Below, in pieces: positions 48,059 through 56,216 of a stretch of DNA of 64,000 bases; positions within the stretch are counted from its first letter, which is position 1, and every line of letters starts with the position of its first letter. Where the stretch lies: the NCBI RefSeq assembly GCF_020544405.1, contig NZ_CP065410.1, positions 3,348,001 through 3,412,000 on the forward strand, in the 5' to 3' direction. The notes under the pieces are model-generated. The model was not told the DNA's origin and did no database searches. It saw nothing but the letters and a program-made list of their open reading frames with translations. This DNA is from Pseudomonas sp. IAC-BECa141 (GTDB taxonomy: Bacteria > Pseudomonadota > Gammaproteobacteria > Pseudomonadales > Pseudomonadaceae). The translations under genes and the position numbers were made by a program.

Positions 48059-49777
48059 ATGCGATCACTCAACATCATTCTTCTGTCATCGGCGTTCAAC
48101 GGCCTGACTCAGCGTGCCTGGCTGGAACTGCGTCAGGCCGGGCATTCACCCAGCGTGGTGCTGTTCACCGACGAAACCGCCGTGTGCGAGCAGATCGAAA
48201 ACAGCGGCGCTGATCTGGTGATCTGCCCGTTCCTCAAAGACCGTGTCCCTCACGCGCTGTGGAGCAACACCCAGCGTCCGGTGGTCATCATTCACCCCGG
48301 CATCGTCGGCGATCGCGGTGCCAGCGCACTGGACTGGGCGATCATGCGCGAGTTGCCATCCTGGGGCGTGACCGCTTTGCAAGCAGTAGAGGAAATGGAC
48401 GCCGGCCCGGTCTGGGCCACCTGCGAATTCAACCTGCCGGCGGGCCTGCGCAAATCCGAGCTGTACAACGGCCGGGTCAGTGACGCGGCGATCCGTTGCA
48501 TCCGCGAGGTGGTGGAAAAATTCATCGACGGCTTTGTGCCGGTGCCACTGGATTACACCAATCCCAAGGTTCGCGGCTGCCTGCAACCGAACATGAAACA
48601 GGACGACCGCACCTTCAGCTGGCACGACTGTTCGCGTTACATCAAACGCTGCATTGACGCGGCGGACGGCCAGCCTGGCGTGCTAGCCAGTCTCGCCGGC
48701 GGTCAGTATTACGTCTACGACGCGCATCTCGATCAGCGCACTGGCATTCCCGGCGAGATTCTCGCCGTGCACGACGACGCGGTATTGGTGGCCACCGGTG
48801 ATCACAGCCTGTGGATCGGCTCGCTGCGACGCAAACCGCAACCGGGTGAAGAAACCTTCAAGCGTCCGGCGCGGCACGTGTTGGCCGGAAAACTGGCGAA
48901 CGTGCCGGTGCTGGACTGGTCGGTCGCCAACGCGCCGTTCAGCGACGAAGCCTATCAACCCATCCGTTATCGCGAGTCCGGGCAGGTCGGCGAACTGACG
49001 CTGGAGTTCTACAACGGCGCCATGAGCACCGAGCAATGCCGGCGCATGGTCGAGGCGCTGCGCTGGGCCAAATCCCGCGACACTCAGGTGTTGTTGATCA
49101 AGGGCGGACGCGGCAGTTTTTCCAACGGCGTGCATTTGAATGTGATTCAGGCCGCCGAGGATCCGGGCGCCGAAGCCTGGGCCAATATCCAGGCCATCGA
49201 TGATGTCTGCGAAGAATTGCTCAACGCGCGGCAACTGGTGGTCAGCGGGATCACCGGCAATGCTGGCGCCGGTGGTGTGATGCTGGCACTGGCGGCTGAC
49301 ATCGTGTTTGCCCGCGCCGACATCGTGCTCAATCCGCATTACAAGAGCATGGGACTGTATGGCTCGGAATACTGGACTTACAGCCTGCCCCGCGCCGTCG
49401 GCCCGGCGATGACCGAACAACTGACCCAGGCCTGTCTGCCGGTCAGCGCTGCGCAGGCGCTGCAACTGGGCATGGTTCAGGAAATCGGCCCGCGCTGCCC
49501 GGACGAGTTTGGTTTGTGGTTGCTGCAACGGGCCAACAGTGTGCTGAGTGATCCGACTTATGCAGCGGTGCGGGAACGCAAGTTGCGGGTCGATCACGTG
49601 TTGATTCGTCAGTGTCGCGAAGCGGAGCTGCAAGAGATGCAGGAAGACATGCTGTACAACCGCAATCAGTTCGCCGAGAAGTGCCGGAATTTTGTGTATA
49701 AGCGCAAGACTTGCTGCACGCCGGCGCGGTTGGTGGAGGATTGGGCTCGAGTGCGGGAGGCTGAGTTGGCCGGTTAG
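48059..49777 (+). CDS. hoxX: HoxX-like protein (formyl-THF to CO, hydrogenase maturation type)
   Basis: A 572-residue two-domain protein. Residues 1-280 resemble formyl-tetrahydrofolate-using enzymes (NIILLSSAFNGLTQRAWLEL; VVIIHPGIVGDRGASALDWA near 80; a catalytic-type Asp in VEEMDAGPVWAT). Residues 310-540 are an enoyl-CoA hydratase/crotonase fold (LIKGGRGSFSNGVHLNVI; GITGNAGAGGVMLALAADI). This fusion is HoxX, which in hydrogen oxidisers makes CO from formyl-THF for the [NiFe]-hydrogenase iron ligand. No hydrogenase gene occurs in the window, so its CO or another product may serve a different purpose here. A LysR regulator follows in the same direction. Confidence 0.88.
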   Translation: MRSLNIILLSSAFNGLTQRAWLELRQAGHSPSVVLFTDETAVCEQIENSGADLVICPFLKDRVPHALWSNTQRPVVIIHPGIVGDRGASALDWAIMRELPSWGVTALQAVEEMDAGPVWATCEFNLPAGLRKSELYNGRVSDAAIRCIREVVEKFIDGFVPVPLDYTNPKVRGCLQPNMKQDDRTFSWHDCSRYIKRCIDAADGQPGVLASLAGGQYYVYDAHLDQRTGIPGEILAVHDDAVLVATGDHSLWIGSLRRKPQPGEETFKRPARHVLAGKLANVPVLDWSVANAPFSDEAYQPIRYRESGQVGELTLEFYNGAMSTEQCRRMVEALRWAKSRDTQVLLIKGGRGSFSNGVHLNVIQAAEDPGAEAWANIQAIDDVCEELLNARQLVVSGITGNAGAGGVMLALAADIVFARADIVLNPHYKSMGLYGSEYWTYSLPRAVGPAMTEQLTQACLPVSAAQALQLGMVQEIGPRCPDEFGLWLLQRANSVLSDPTYAAVRERKLRVDHVLIRQCREAELQEMQEDMLYNRNQFAEKCRNFVYKRKTCCTPARLVEDWARVREAELAG

Positions 49778-49796
49778 TCCGCGGCGTCTGCTTTTT

Positions 49797-49857
49797 CCCT
49801 CACCCTGGCCCTCTCCCTCGGGCCGGTCCGGCGTTTCGGGAGGGTCAGGTTGAGGGC
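49797..49857. repeat. Pyrimidine/purine inverted repeat after hoxX
   Basis: CCCTCACCCTGGCCCTC (49797-49813) is nearly complementary to GAGGGTCAGGTTGAGGG (49841-49857), making an imperfect hairpin. CCCTCACCCT...CCCTCTCCC repeats are common between Pseudomonas genes and may act as terminators. Part of the sequence lies just before the LysR gene. Confidence 0.55.
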
Positions 49858-49900
49858 GCTTTTGCCTTACAATGCGCGCACCTCAACCACCGGCCCGCCC

Positions 49901-50764
49901 ATGGACATCGACCTCGCCCGCACCTTTCTGGAAATCGTCCGCCACGGCAGCCTCGCCGCGGCGGCTGAAAAGCTGTTCGTCACCCAAACGGCAATCACCG
50001 CCCGGGTCCAGAAACTCGAAAGCCAGCTGGGCAGCACGCTGTTCGTGCGCAACCGCGCCGGTGCGCGGCTGACCGCCAACGGCGAGGCCTTCGTGGTCTA
50101 TGCCAATCAACTGGTGCAGACCTGGGAAGCGGCGCGCCGCGACCTGCCCTTGCCCGAGGGTTATCACAACGTATTGCACATCGGTGGCGAGGTCAGTCTG
50201 TGCAACCCGCTGATGCTCAGTTGGGCCGCAGAACTGCGGGAGAAAATCCCCGGCCACGCCTTGCGTATGGATATTCGCGACGGCGAAAACCTGCTGCGTC
50301 AGCTCGAACTCGGGGTGCTCGATGCGGCACTGGTCTATCAACCGGAATACTGGCCGGGGCTGCAGGTCGAGCAGGTGCTGGAAGAGAAACTGATTCTGGT
50401 GACCACACCCGGCCGCCCTGCTCCCTACGTTTACATCGATTGGGGCCCGGACTTCCGCCGCCAGCACGACGCGGCGCTGCCGGAGAAGGCCAAGGCCGCC
50501 CTGAGCTTCAACCTCGGCCCGCTGGCCCTGCAGTACATTCTGGAGAACGGCGGCAGCGGCTATTTCCGCACCCGGGTGGTGCGCACTTATCTGGAAAGCG
50601 GCGCACTGGAGCCAGTGACCAAGGCCCCGGAATTCGGCTATCCGACCTACCTCGTCTACTCCCGCGACCGCGACTCGGCGATCCTGCAACAGGCATTCGA
50701 TCTGCTGCGCGAAGTGATCAGGGCCGATGACGACTGGTCGCAGCGCTGGAACCCGTTGAGCTGA
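49901..50764 (+). CDS. LysR family transcriptional regulator
   Basis: A 287-residue LysR regulator. The N-terminal winged helix (DLARTFLEIVRHGSLAAAAE; LFVTQTAITARVQKLESQLG; LFVRNRAGARLTANGEAF) covers residues 1-65, and the periplasmic-binding-like co-inducer domain follows (HIGGEVSLCNPLML near 95; LELGVLDAALVYQP near 155). The ATG at 49901 begins MDIDLARTFLEI, the usual LysR start; an upstream in-frame ATG lies in the inverted repeat. It runs in the same direction as hoxX and as the hydroxylase gene downstream, so its targets cannot be read from a divergent promoter. Confidence 0.9.
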   Translation: MDIDLARTFLEIVRHGSLAAAAEKLFVTQTAITARVQKLESQLGSTLFVRNRAGARLTANGEAFVVYANQLVQTWEAARRDLPLPEGYHNVLHIGGEVSLCNPLMLSWAAELREKIPGHALRMDIRDGENLLRQLELGVLDAALVYQPEYWPGLQVEQVLEEKLILVTTPGRPAPYVYIDWGPDFRRQHDAALPEKAKAALSFNLGPLALQYILENGGSGYFRTRVVRTYLESGALEPVTKAPEFGYPTYLVYSRDRDSAILQQAFDLLREVIRADDDWSQRWNPLS

Positions 50765-50873
50765 CCGCCGCTATGTACCGGAGCATGGCACTTGTGACCT
50801 GAAGGTTGCCCCTGCACAAACGGCGGGATCGGCTAATCTGCCGGGATAACAAAAATATCCGCAGGTGACCGCA

Positions 50874-52019
50874 GTGAGGCAGACCACCGAGGCATTTCGC
50901 AGCCGCTACCGTGCGGCGATCCATCCCCGCTACAACCCGTGGCTGCACGGCGCGTTCGTGCTGCTGTTCGGCGTGCTGGCCATCGGCGCGTTCTGGAGCA
51001 GCGTGCAGCAGGTACGGCCGCTGGAATGGCTGACCGTGCCGCTGACCCTGCTGTTCTTCAATTTCGGCGTGTACATGGTGCACCGCCACCTCGGCCATCA
51101 CAAAAAGAGCTTTGCGCGGATGTTCTACGCCCGGCATGCCGGCGATCATCACAGCTTCTTCACCCCCGGGCACATGACCTACGACGGCGCCCGCGACTGG
51201 CGGGTGATTCTGTTCCCCGCCTGGCTGATCGTGCTGCACACGCTGGCGATCACCCTGCCCCTGTGGTGGCTGTTCGCGCAGGTCAACAGCAACGTCGCCG
51301 GTCTGTTCGGCGGCTGCATGGTGCTCGGGTACCTGACCTATGAAGTGTTTCACGCCTGCGAGCATCTGCCGCCGCAGAACCCGTTGACCCGCCTGCCGTG
51401 GATCCGCCAGATGCGCCGCCTGCACGAACTGCATCACCGTCGCGAACGCATGCAGGAACGCAATTTCAATATCGTTTTTCCGCTGATGGATTACTTGTTC
51501 GGCACCCTCTACTGGGAGCCGGAAATCGCCCCTCTGACCGATTCGAGAATGCCCATGACCCGCATGCAGCACACAGTCGACATCGCCGGCGACCCGATCG
51601 CCGTCCTCGCCTACGCCGCCACCGTCAGTCGCTGGCCGGAGTGGCACCCGTCTTCGCTGAAGATCGACGGCCCCAGCGGTGCGCTGCATGCCGGTGCGCG
51701 ATTCGACGAGGACATCCATGCCGGCGGGCGTGAGGGGCATTTGCGCTGGGAAGTCACCGAGTACCTGCCCGGTCGGCGCTGGTGTGCCCGGGCCCAGGGT
51801 GATCAGGGGCTGTCGTTGCTGCTGACCTATGAATGCTCGGCGCACAACGATGCCACGCGGTTCGTGCGCACCCTGGATTATCAGTTCGAAGGCATCGGCC
51901 TGCGCATTGCCAACCACCTGCTGCTCAAGCGTCGCATCGATCGCGAATCGGCGGCTTCGATGCTCGCCCTGCGTGACATGGCGACCCGGCACCTGTCTCT
52001 CGCAGGAGCCCACGTGTGA
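50874..52019 (+). CDS. Fatty acid hydroxylase fused to an SRPBCC domain
   Basis: A 381-residue fusion. The N-terminal half is a sterol desaturase/fatty acid hydroxylase with transmembrane helices and the diiron histidine clusters HRHLGHH near residue 70, HAGDHHSFF near 90, VFHACEHLP near 160 and LHELHHRRE near 185. The C-terminal part (about 225-375) is a soluble SRPBCC lipid-binding-type domain (HTVDIAGDPIAVLAYAATVSRWPEWH; LRWEVTEYLPGRRW). The GTG at 50874 was chosen because AGGTGA lies five bases upstream; an in-frame GTG at 50865 is the alternative. Product unknown: hydroxylation of a lipid that the SRPBCC part binds is a reasonable guess. The stop overlaps the next gene (GTGTGA). Confidence 0.82.
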   Translation: MRQTTEAFRSRYRAAIHPRYNPWLHGAFVLLFGVLAIGAFWSSVQQVRPLEWLTVPLTLLFFNFGVYMVHRHLGHHKKSFARMFYARHAGDHHSFFTPGHMTYDGARDWRVILFPAWLIVLHTLAITLPLWWLFAQVNSNVAGLFGGCMVLGYLTYEVFHACEHLPPQNPLTRLPWIRQMRRLHELHHRRERMQERNFNIVFPLMDYLFGTLYWEPEIAPLTDSRMPMTRMQHTVDIAGDPIAVLAYAATVSRWPEWHPSSLKIDGPSGALHAGARFDEDIHAGGREGHLRWEVTEYLPGRRWCARAQGDQGLSLLLTYECSAHNDATRFVRTLDYQFEGIGLRIANHLLLKRRIDRESAASMLALRDMATRHLSLAGAHV

Positions 52020-53092
52020 GATGGCGTTATCTGGTGTTGCTGCTGTTTGTCGCGGTTCTGGCCTTTCTGCTGTTGCTGCCGACCAAGGTCGAGCCCGTGG
52101 CCTGGACGCCGCAACAGGCCCCCTCGCTGACCGAAGGCCAATACGCTGTCAACCAGCGGCTCAAGGGCGCAGCGCAAGTCGGCCCGAGCGACATCGAAGG
52201 CCCGGAAGCGCTGTTGCTGGAAAACAACTTTCTGATTACCGGCCTGCACGACGGTCGCCTGCTGCGCACCAGCCTCGACGGCCAGCAGCGCAAGGTGCTG
52301 GCGGATACCGGCGGACGGCCGCTGGGGCTGGCGCGGCATCCCAACGGTTTGCTGGTGATCGCTGACGGGGTCAAGGGTTTGCTGTCGCTCGACGCGCAGG
52401 GTCAGCTCGTGGCGCTGACCACCGAAGCCAATGGCCTGCCGTTCGGGTTTACCGATGACGTGGCCATCGACAAGTCCGGGCATTACGCCTATTTCAGTGA
52501 TGCTTCGAGTCGTTGGGGCTACGGCCACGATGGCGAAGCGATCATCGAGCATGGCGGCGACGGACGCCTGCTGCGTTACGACTTCCAGACCGGCAAGACT
52601 GTCGTGCTGCTCGACAGACTGGAGTTCGCCAATGGCGTGACCCTCGGCCCGGATGACGCCTATGTGCTGGTCAACGAAACCGGCGCCTACCGCATCAGCC
52701 GCTATTGGCTGACCGGGCCCAAGGCCGGCACCCACGACCTGTTCATCGACAACCTGCCGGGGCTGCCGGACAACCTCGCATTCAATGGCCGCGATCGTTT
52801 CTGGGTGGCGCTGTACACGCCGCGCAATCCGCTGCTGGATCGCACGGCTGAACACCCGTTCGTGCGCAAGATGATCGTGCGGGCGATGACTGTGCTGCCC
52901 AAGCCGGTGGAAAAACGCGGGTTTGTCCTGGGGCTGGATCTGGACGGCAAGGTGATCGCCAATCTGCAGGACGCCAGTGCCGGCAATTACTCGCCGATCA
53001 CCACGGCGCGCGAGTATGGCGAGTGGTTGTATTTCGGCTCGCTGAAGGCCACGCACATGGCGCGATTGCCTCTCGAGGCAGCCTTGAAGTGA
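52016..53092 (+). CDS. SMP-30/strictosidine synthase-like beta-propeller protein
   Basis: A 358-residue protein anchored or exported by an N-terminal hydrophobic helix (RYLVLLLFVAVLAFLLLLP). The rest is a six-bladed propeller of the SMP-30/gluconolactonase and strictosidine synthase group: GPEALLLENNFLITGLHDGRL, GRPLGLARHPNGLLVIAD, DDVAIDKSGHYAYFSDASSRW, and FANGVTLGPDDAYVLVNETG. Members hydrolyse lactones or esters with a calcium ion; the substrate here is unknown. The GTG start overlaps the hydroxylase stop by four bases, so the two are translationally coupled and probably act in one pathway. Confidence 0.85.
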   Translation: MRWRYLVLLLFVAVLAFLLLLPTKVEPVAWTPQQAPSLTEGQYAVNQRLKGAAQVGPSDIEGPEALLLENNFLITGLHDGRLLRTSLDGQQRKVLADTGGRPLGLARHPNGLLVIADGVKGLLSLDAQGQLVALTTEANGLPFGFTDDVAIDKSGHYAYFSDASSRWGYGHDGEAIIEHGGDGRLLRYDFQTGKTVVLLDRLEFANGVTLGPDDAYVLVNETGAYRISRYWLTGPKAGTHDLFIDNLPGLPDNLAFNGRDRFWVALYTPRNPLLDRTAEHPFVRKMIVRAMTVLPKPVEKRGFVLGLDLDGKVIANLQDASAGNYSPITTAREYGEWLYFGSLKATHMARLPLEAALK

Positions 53093-53107
53093 GGCGATGG
53101 CAGCCGG

Positions 53108-53278
53108 TCAGTTACTGGATCGATCGAACTTGTCCGGATCTTCATCCTCCGGCACTTCCTCGCTCTTGCGTTCCTCTTCAGGATTACGGACGGTGTGCGC
53201 CGGACTATTGGGCTCGGGATGCGTGGGAACCGGGTCGAATGCGCCCTGCTCTTCACTAGGAAATTTTGGATCTTTCAT
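53108..53278 (-). CDS. Small acidic, probably disordered protein
   Basis: A 56-residue protein, MKDPKFPSEEQGAFDPV... ending in DEDPDKFDRSSN. It is rich in Glu, Asp and Pro and has no hydrophobic core. A clear ribosome-binding site (GAGGTG) precedes the ATG. It is convergent with the SMP-30 gene. I do not recognise a named family; similar short acidic proteins occur near stress genes in pseudomonads. The function is unknown. Confidence 0.65.
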   Translation of the reverse strand: MKDPKFPSEEQGAFDPVPTHPEPNSPAHTVRNPEEERKSEEVPEDEDPDKFDRSSN

Positions 53279-53387
53279 AAGGCACCTCGCTGAGAATCGC
53301 TATGTGAAAACTCTTAACGTTCGAGGTGCCGGTCGGGGCTGTTGTTCCAGTCGTTTCACCACCGAGGGCCGGTGGCGCGACTGACGG

Positions 53388-53630
53388 TCAGGATCGAACC
53401 TGTAATTGCTCGACGATCCTGTCTTTGACCTGCAAGCGCTTCTCTTTGAGTTTCTTCAGGGTGTCGTCGCTGGGTGCATCCGAGGTCGCCGTCTCGGCCT
53501 TGACGACTTCGGCGTCCGCCAGGAAATACTTGTTGATCAGTGCATCCAGATGTGGATCCGCGGTGCGTCGTTGCTGGATCTCTTCCTTTGTCAGTTTCAA
53601 GTCCTGTAACAAATCATGGGTCACCGGCAT
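53388..53630 (-). CDS. DUF465 (YdcH-like) small protein
   Basis: An 80-residue helical protein. The N-terminal half has the DUF465-type heptads (DLLQDLKLTKEEIQQRRTADPHLDALINKYFL), and the C-terminal half ends with the typical LKKLKEKRLQVKDRIVEQL. These small coiled-coil proteins are common and uncharacterised. GGAGGTGTTCC lies before the ATG. It is divergent from the DUF4142 gene. Confidence 0.82.
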   Translation of the reverse strand: MPVTHDLLQDLKLTKEEIQQRRTADPHLDALINKYFLADAEVVKAETATSDAPSDDTLKKLKEKRLQVKDRIVEQLQVRS

Positions 53631-53835
53631 GGAACACCTCCGTCAATTGATCGGCAGCCAACGCGTTCGATTGCGCTGGCCAGGTATCAGAATGGCCTCG
53701 GTTGACCGGTTCTGTCGACCTCCTGTCAGACCAGCGGTGCCCGTTCGTCGCCCTTTCGCAAATGCGATAAAACCTTTTGTCGGCGATTTCCCTCCATTGA
53801 ATAACGCTCACAAAAACCTGCGTGGAGTAATACCA

Positions 53836-54357
53836 ATGGACGGATTCAAACTGCGTCATCTTTTTCTGGCCGTGGCTTTGAGCACCGGCATGGGCTCGGC
53901 CTTCGCCGCCACCGATAACGACTTCGTCGATAACGCCGCGGCCGGTGGCATCGCTGAAATCGAAACCAGCCGCCTGGCGCTGGAAAAAAGCCAGTCGGCC
54001 GACATCAAGGCCTTCGCCAACATGATGATCACCGACCATGGCAAGGCCAACGATGAGCTGGCGACGATTGCAAAGGCCAACGACATTGAAGTGCCGGACA
54101 CTACGACGCTGGTCAAGCAGGCCAAGGAAAAGATCCTGGACATGCGCGATGAATCCTTCGATGCGGCGTACGCCAACAATCAGGTCAAGGCCCACGAAGA
54201 AACCATCGAGCTTTTCAAGAAACAAGCCAACACCGTGACTGACGACAAGGTCAAAGGCGCCACTGAACTCAAGGCCTTTGCGCAGAAAATGTTGCCGGGT
54301 CTGGAGAAACACCTGGCGGCCGCCAAAGAGCTGCAGGCCAAACACCCCAGCAAGTAA
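53836..54357 (+). CDS. DUF4142 periplasmic protein
   Basis: A 173-residue exported protein with a signal peptide (residues 1-24, HLFLAVALSTGMGSAFAA) and a DUF4142 ferritin-like helical bundle: DFVDNAAAGGIAEIETSRLAL, DIKAFANMMITDHGKANDEL, HEETIELFKKQA, and LKAFAQKMLPGLEKHLAAA. Proteins of this family are often induced by osmotic or general stress. The ATG at 53836 was chosen because it starts the signal peptide. A strong terminator follows. Confidence 0.88.
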   Translation: MDGFKLRHLFLAVALSTGMGSAFAATDNDFVDNAAAGGIAEIETSRLALEKSQSADIKAFANMMITDHGKANDELATIAKANDIEVPDTTTLVKQAKEKILDMRDESFDAAYANNQVKAHEETIELFKKQANTVTDDKVKGATELKAFAQKMLPGLEKHLAAAKELQAKHPSK

Positions 54358-54368
54358 CCGCCATAAAT

Positions 54369-54408
54369 GCAAAGAGGCCGCCTCCATTGGACGCGGCCTC
54401 TTTGCGTT
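54369..54408 (+). terminator. Terminator after the DUF4142 gene
   Basis: A 13-base perfect stem, GCAAAGAGGCCGC (54369-54381) with its complement at 54393-54405, and an 11-base loop. It stands 12 bases after the stop codon. The remaining 190 bases before the stressosome operon show no gene and presumably hold its promoter. Confidence 0.85.
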
Positions 54409-54597
54409 GAGGTCTTGTTGCGCGCAAAATGCCAGCATTCGCCGTCACGCCGACTAGAGTTACCGGTGCGTTCCATGCGGCAGATCTAAAATATCCTCGC
54501 GGGTACGAACAACTATTTCGAATGGCCAAGGTCATTCACTTCGCGCCGGTCATTTATCGAAGAACCGGCCCCCAATTCGCAATGGAGCAACATCTAC

Positions 54598-55449
54598 ATG
54601 GCAGCACTGCAGAACAGCACACTTGATGCGATGAAAAACAAACAGGCACAACTGCTGGGCGAATGGATCAAAGGGCTGCAAGACAGCGGCGCCACCCGTA
54701 ATCTCAAGGAACACGACGTGCAGCAGCAGACCAGCGAGTTCCTGCAACTGGTGGTCAGCGGACTGGAAAACGACAACGGCACCAACATCGCCGCACCGGG
54801 CTGGGAGGCTATCCGCCAGTTCCTCGAAAAGCTGTCTCACAGTCGTGCCCTGCTCGGTCAGGATTCACAACAGACCGCCAGTTTCATCTTCGCCCTCAAA
54901 GGTCCGCTATTCGCTTTGCTGCAAAGCCATTACCGTGAACAGCCGGCGCTGCTCGCCGAACAGCTCTGGGAAATCTCCGAACTGCTCGACGCCTTCGGCC
55001 TGCACACCATCCGCACCTTCCAGAAATCCCGTGAAGCGGTAATCAAGCGTCAACAGGAAGAACTGCTGGAGCTGTCCACCCCGGTGGTCAAGCTGTGGGA
55101 AGGCGTGCTCGCGCTGCCGATGATCGGCACCCTCGACTCGCAACGCACCCAAGTCGTGATGGAGTCGCTGCTGCAACGCATCGTCGACACCGGTTCGGAA
55201 ATCGCCATCATCGACATCACTGGCGTGCCGACCGTCGACACCCTTGTGGCCCAGCACCTGCTGAAAACCGTCACTGCGATCCGCCTGATGGGCGCCGATT
55301 GCATCATCAGCGGCGTGCGTCCGCAGATCGCCCAGACCATCGTCCACCTGGGCCTCGACCTGCAAGGCGTGGTGACCAAAGCCAATCTGGCCGATGCCTT
55401 GAAACTGGCGCTGACCCGTCTGGGTACCACCCTCACCAAGACGGTTTGA
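54598..55449 (+). CDS. rsbR: RsbR-type stressosome protein (sensor domain plus STAS)
   Basis: A 283-residue protein with an N-terminal helical RsbRD-type sensor (about residues 5-150, QLLGEWIKGLQDSGATRNL; FLQLVVSGLENDNG) and a C-terminal STAS domain (160-275). The STAS part has EIAIIDITGVPTVDTLVAQHLL, where the threonine after DI matches the site phosphorylated by RsbT in Bacillus RsbR. It is expected to build the stressosome scaffold with RsbS. No heme- or flavin-binding domain is recognised, so the signal is unknown. First gene of an overlapping operon; GGAG lies ten bases before the ATG. Confidence 0.9.
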   Translation: MAALQNSTLDAMKNKQAQLLGEWIKGLQDSGATRNLKEHDVQQQTSEFLQLVVSGLENDNGTNIAAPGWEAIRQFLEKLSHSRALLGQDSQQTASFIFALKGPLFALLQSHYREQPALLAEQLWEISELLDAFGLHTIRTFQKSREAVIKRQQEELLELSTPVVKLWEGVLALPMIGTLDSQRTQVVMESLLQRIVDTGSEIAIIDITGVPTVDTLVAQHLLKTVTAIRLMGADCIISGVRPQIAQTIVHLGLDLQGVVTKANLADALKLALTRLGTTLTKTV

Positions 55450-55452
55450 TCA

Positions 55453-55815
55453 ATGGAACGTATCCCGATTCTTCAGATGGGCGACTTCCTGCTGGTGACC
55501 ATTCAGGTCGACATGCATGACCAACTCGCCCTCACCCTGCAGGACGACTTGTCCGAGCGCATCAGCAAAACCTCGGCCCGTGGGGTGCTGATCGATATCT
55601 CGGCGCTGGACATGGTCGATTCGTTCATCGGCCGGATGATCGGCACCATTTCCGGCCTGTCGAAAATCATGGACGCCGAAACCATGCTGGTCGGCATGCA
55701 ACCGGCGGTGGCGATCACCCTGGTCGAGCTCGGCCTGAACCTGCCAGGCGTCAGCACCGCGCTGAACGTCGAGCGCGGAATGAAACTGTTGCAGGAACGA
55801 GTACGCCAGCAATGA
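55453..55815 (+). CDS. rsbS: RsbS-type STAS antagonist
   Basis: A 120-residue single STAS domain: RIPILQMGDFLLVTIQVDMH, GVLIDISALDMVDSFIGRMI with Ser57 at the position phosphorylated in Bacillus RsbS (Ser59), and VGMQPAVAITLVELGL. It should bind and hold RsbT in the stressosome until phosphorylated. It starts three bases after rsbR and overlaps rsbT by four bases. Confidence 0.93.
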   Translation: MERIPILQMGDFLLVTIQVDMHDQLALTLQDDLSERISKTSARGVLIDISALDMVDSFIGRMIGTISGLSKIMDAETMLVGMQPAVAITLVELGLNLPGVSTALNVERGMKLLQERVRQQ

Positions 55816-56216
55816 CCGTTCGCAGCAGCGGTACCCAACCGATTCACATCGAGCAGGACGTGGTGCTGGCCCGGCAACAGGCACGCAAACTGGCCACCGA
55901 ATGCGGCATGCGCCTGATCGACCTGACCAAACTGGTGACCGCGGTCAGCGAGCTGGCGCGCAACACCATGGTCTACGGCGGTGGCGGCGACATGGACTGG
56001 CAGATCCTCGACGACAACCACAAGGTCGGCCTGCGTCTGACTTTTCGCGATGAAGGCCCGGGCATTGCCGACATCAAACTGGCGATGACCGACGGCTGGA
56101 CGTCCGGCAGCGGCCTCGGCCTGGGGTTGACCGGAGCCAAGCGACTGGTCGACGAATTCGAACTGGACACCGCGCCCGGTAAAGGCACCCGGATAACAAT
56201 CACCCGATGGACATGA
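55812..56216 (+). CDS. rsbT: RsbT-type serine/threonine kinase
   Basis: A 134-residue GHKL-type kinase: VSELARNTMVYGGGGDMDW (N box), FRDEGPGIADIKLAM (G1), and GSGLGLGLTGAKRLVDEFEL (G2). In Bacillus, RsbT phosphorylates RsbR and RsbS, leaves the complex and activates the phosphatase RsbU. Here no rsbU, rsbV or rsbW-sigma B gene follows, so the downstream target is probably one of the signalling proteins encoded next. It overlaps both neighbours by a few bases. Confidence 0.93.
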   Translation: MTVRSSGTQPIHIEQDVVLARQQARKLATECGMRLIDLTKLVTAVSELARNTMVYGGGGDMDWQILDDNHKVGLRLTFRDEGPGIADIKLAMTDGWTSGSGLGLGLTGAKRLVDEFELDTAPGKGTRITITRWT

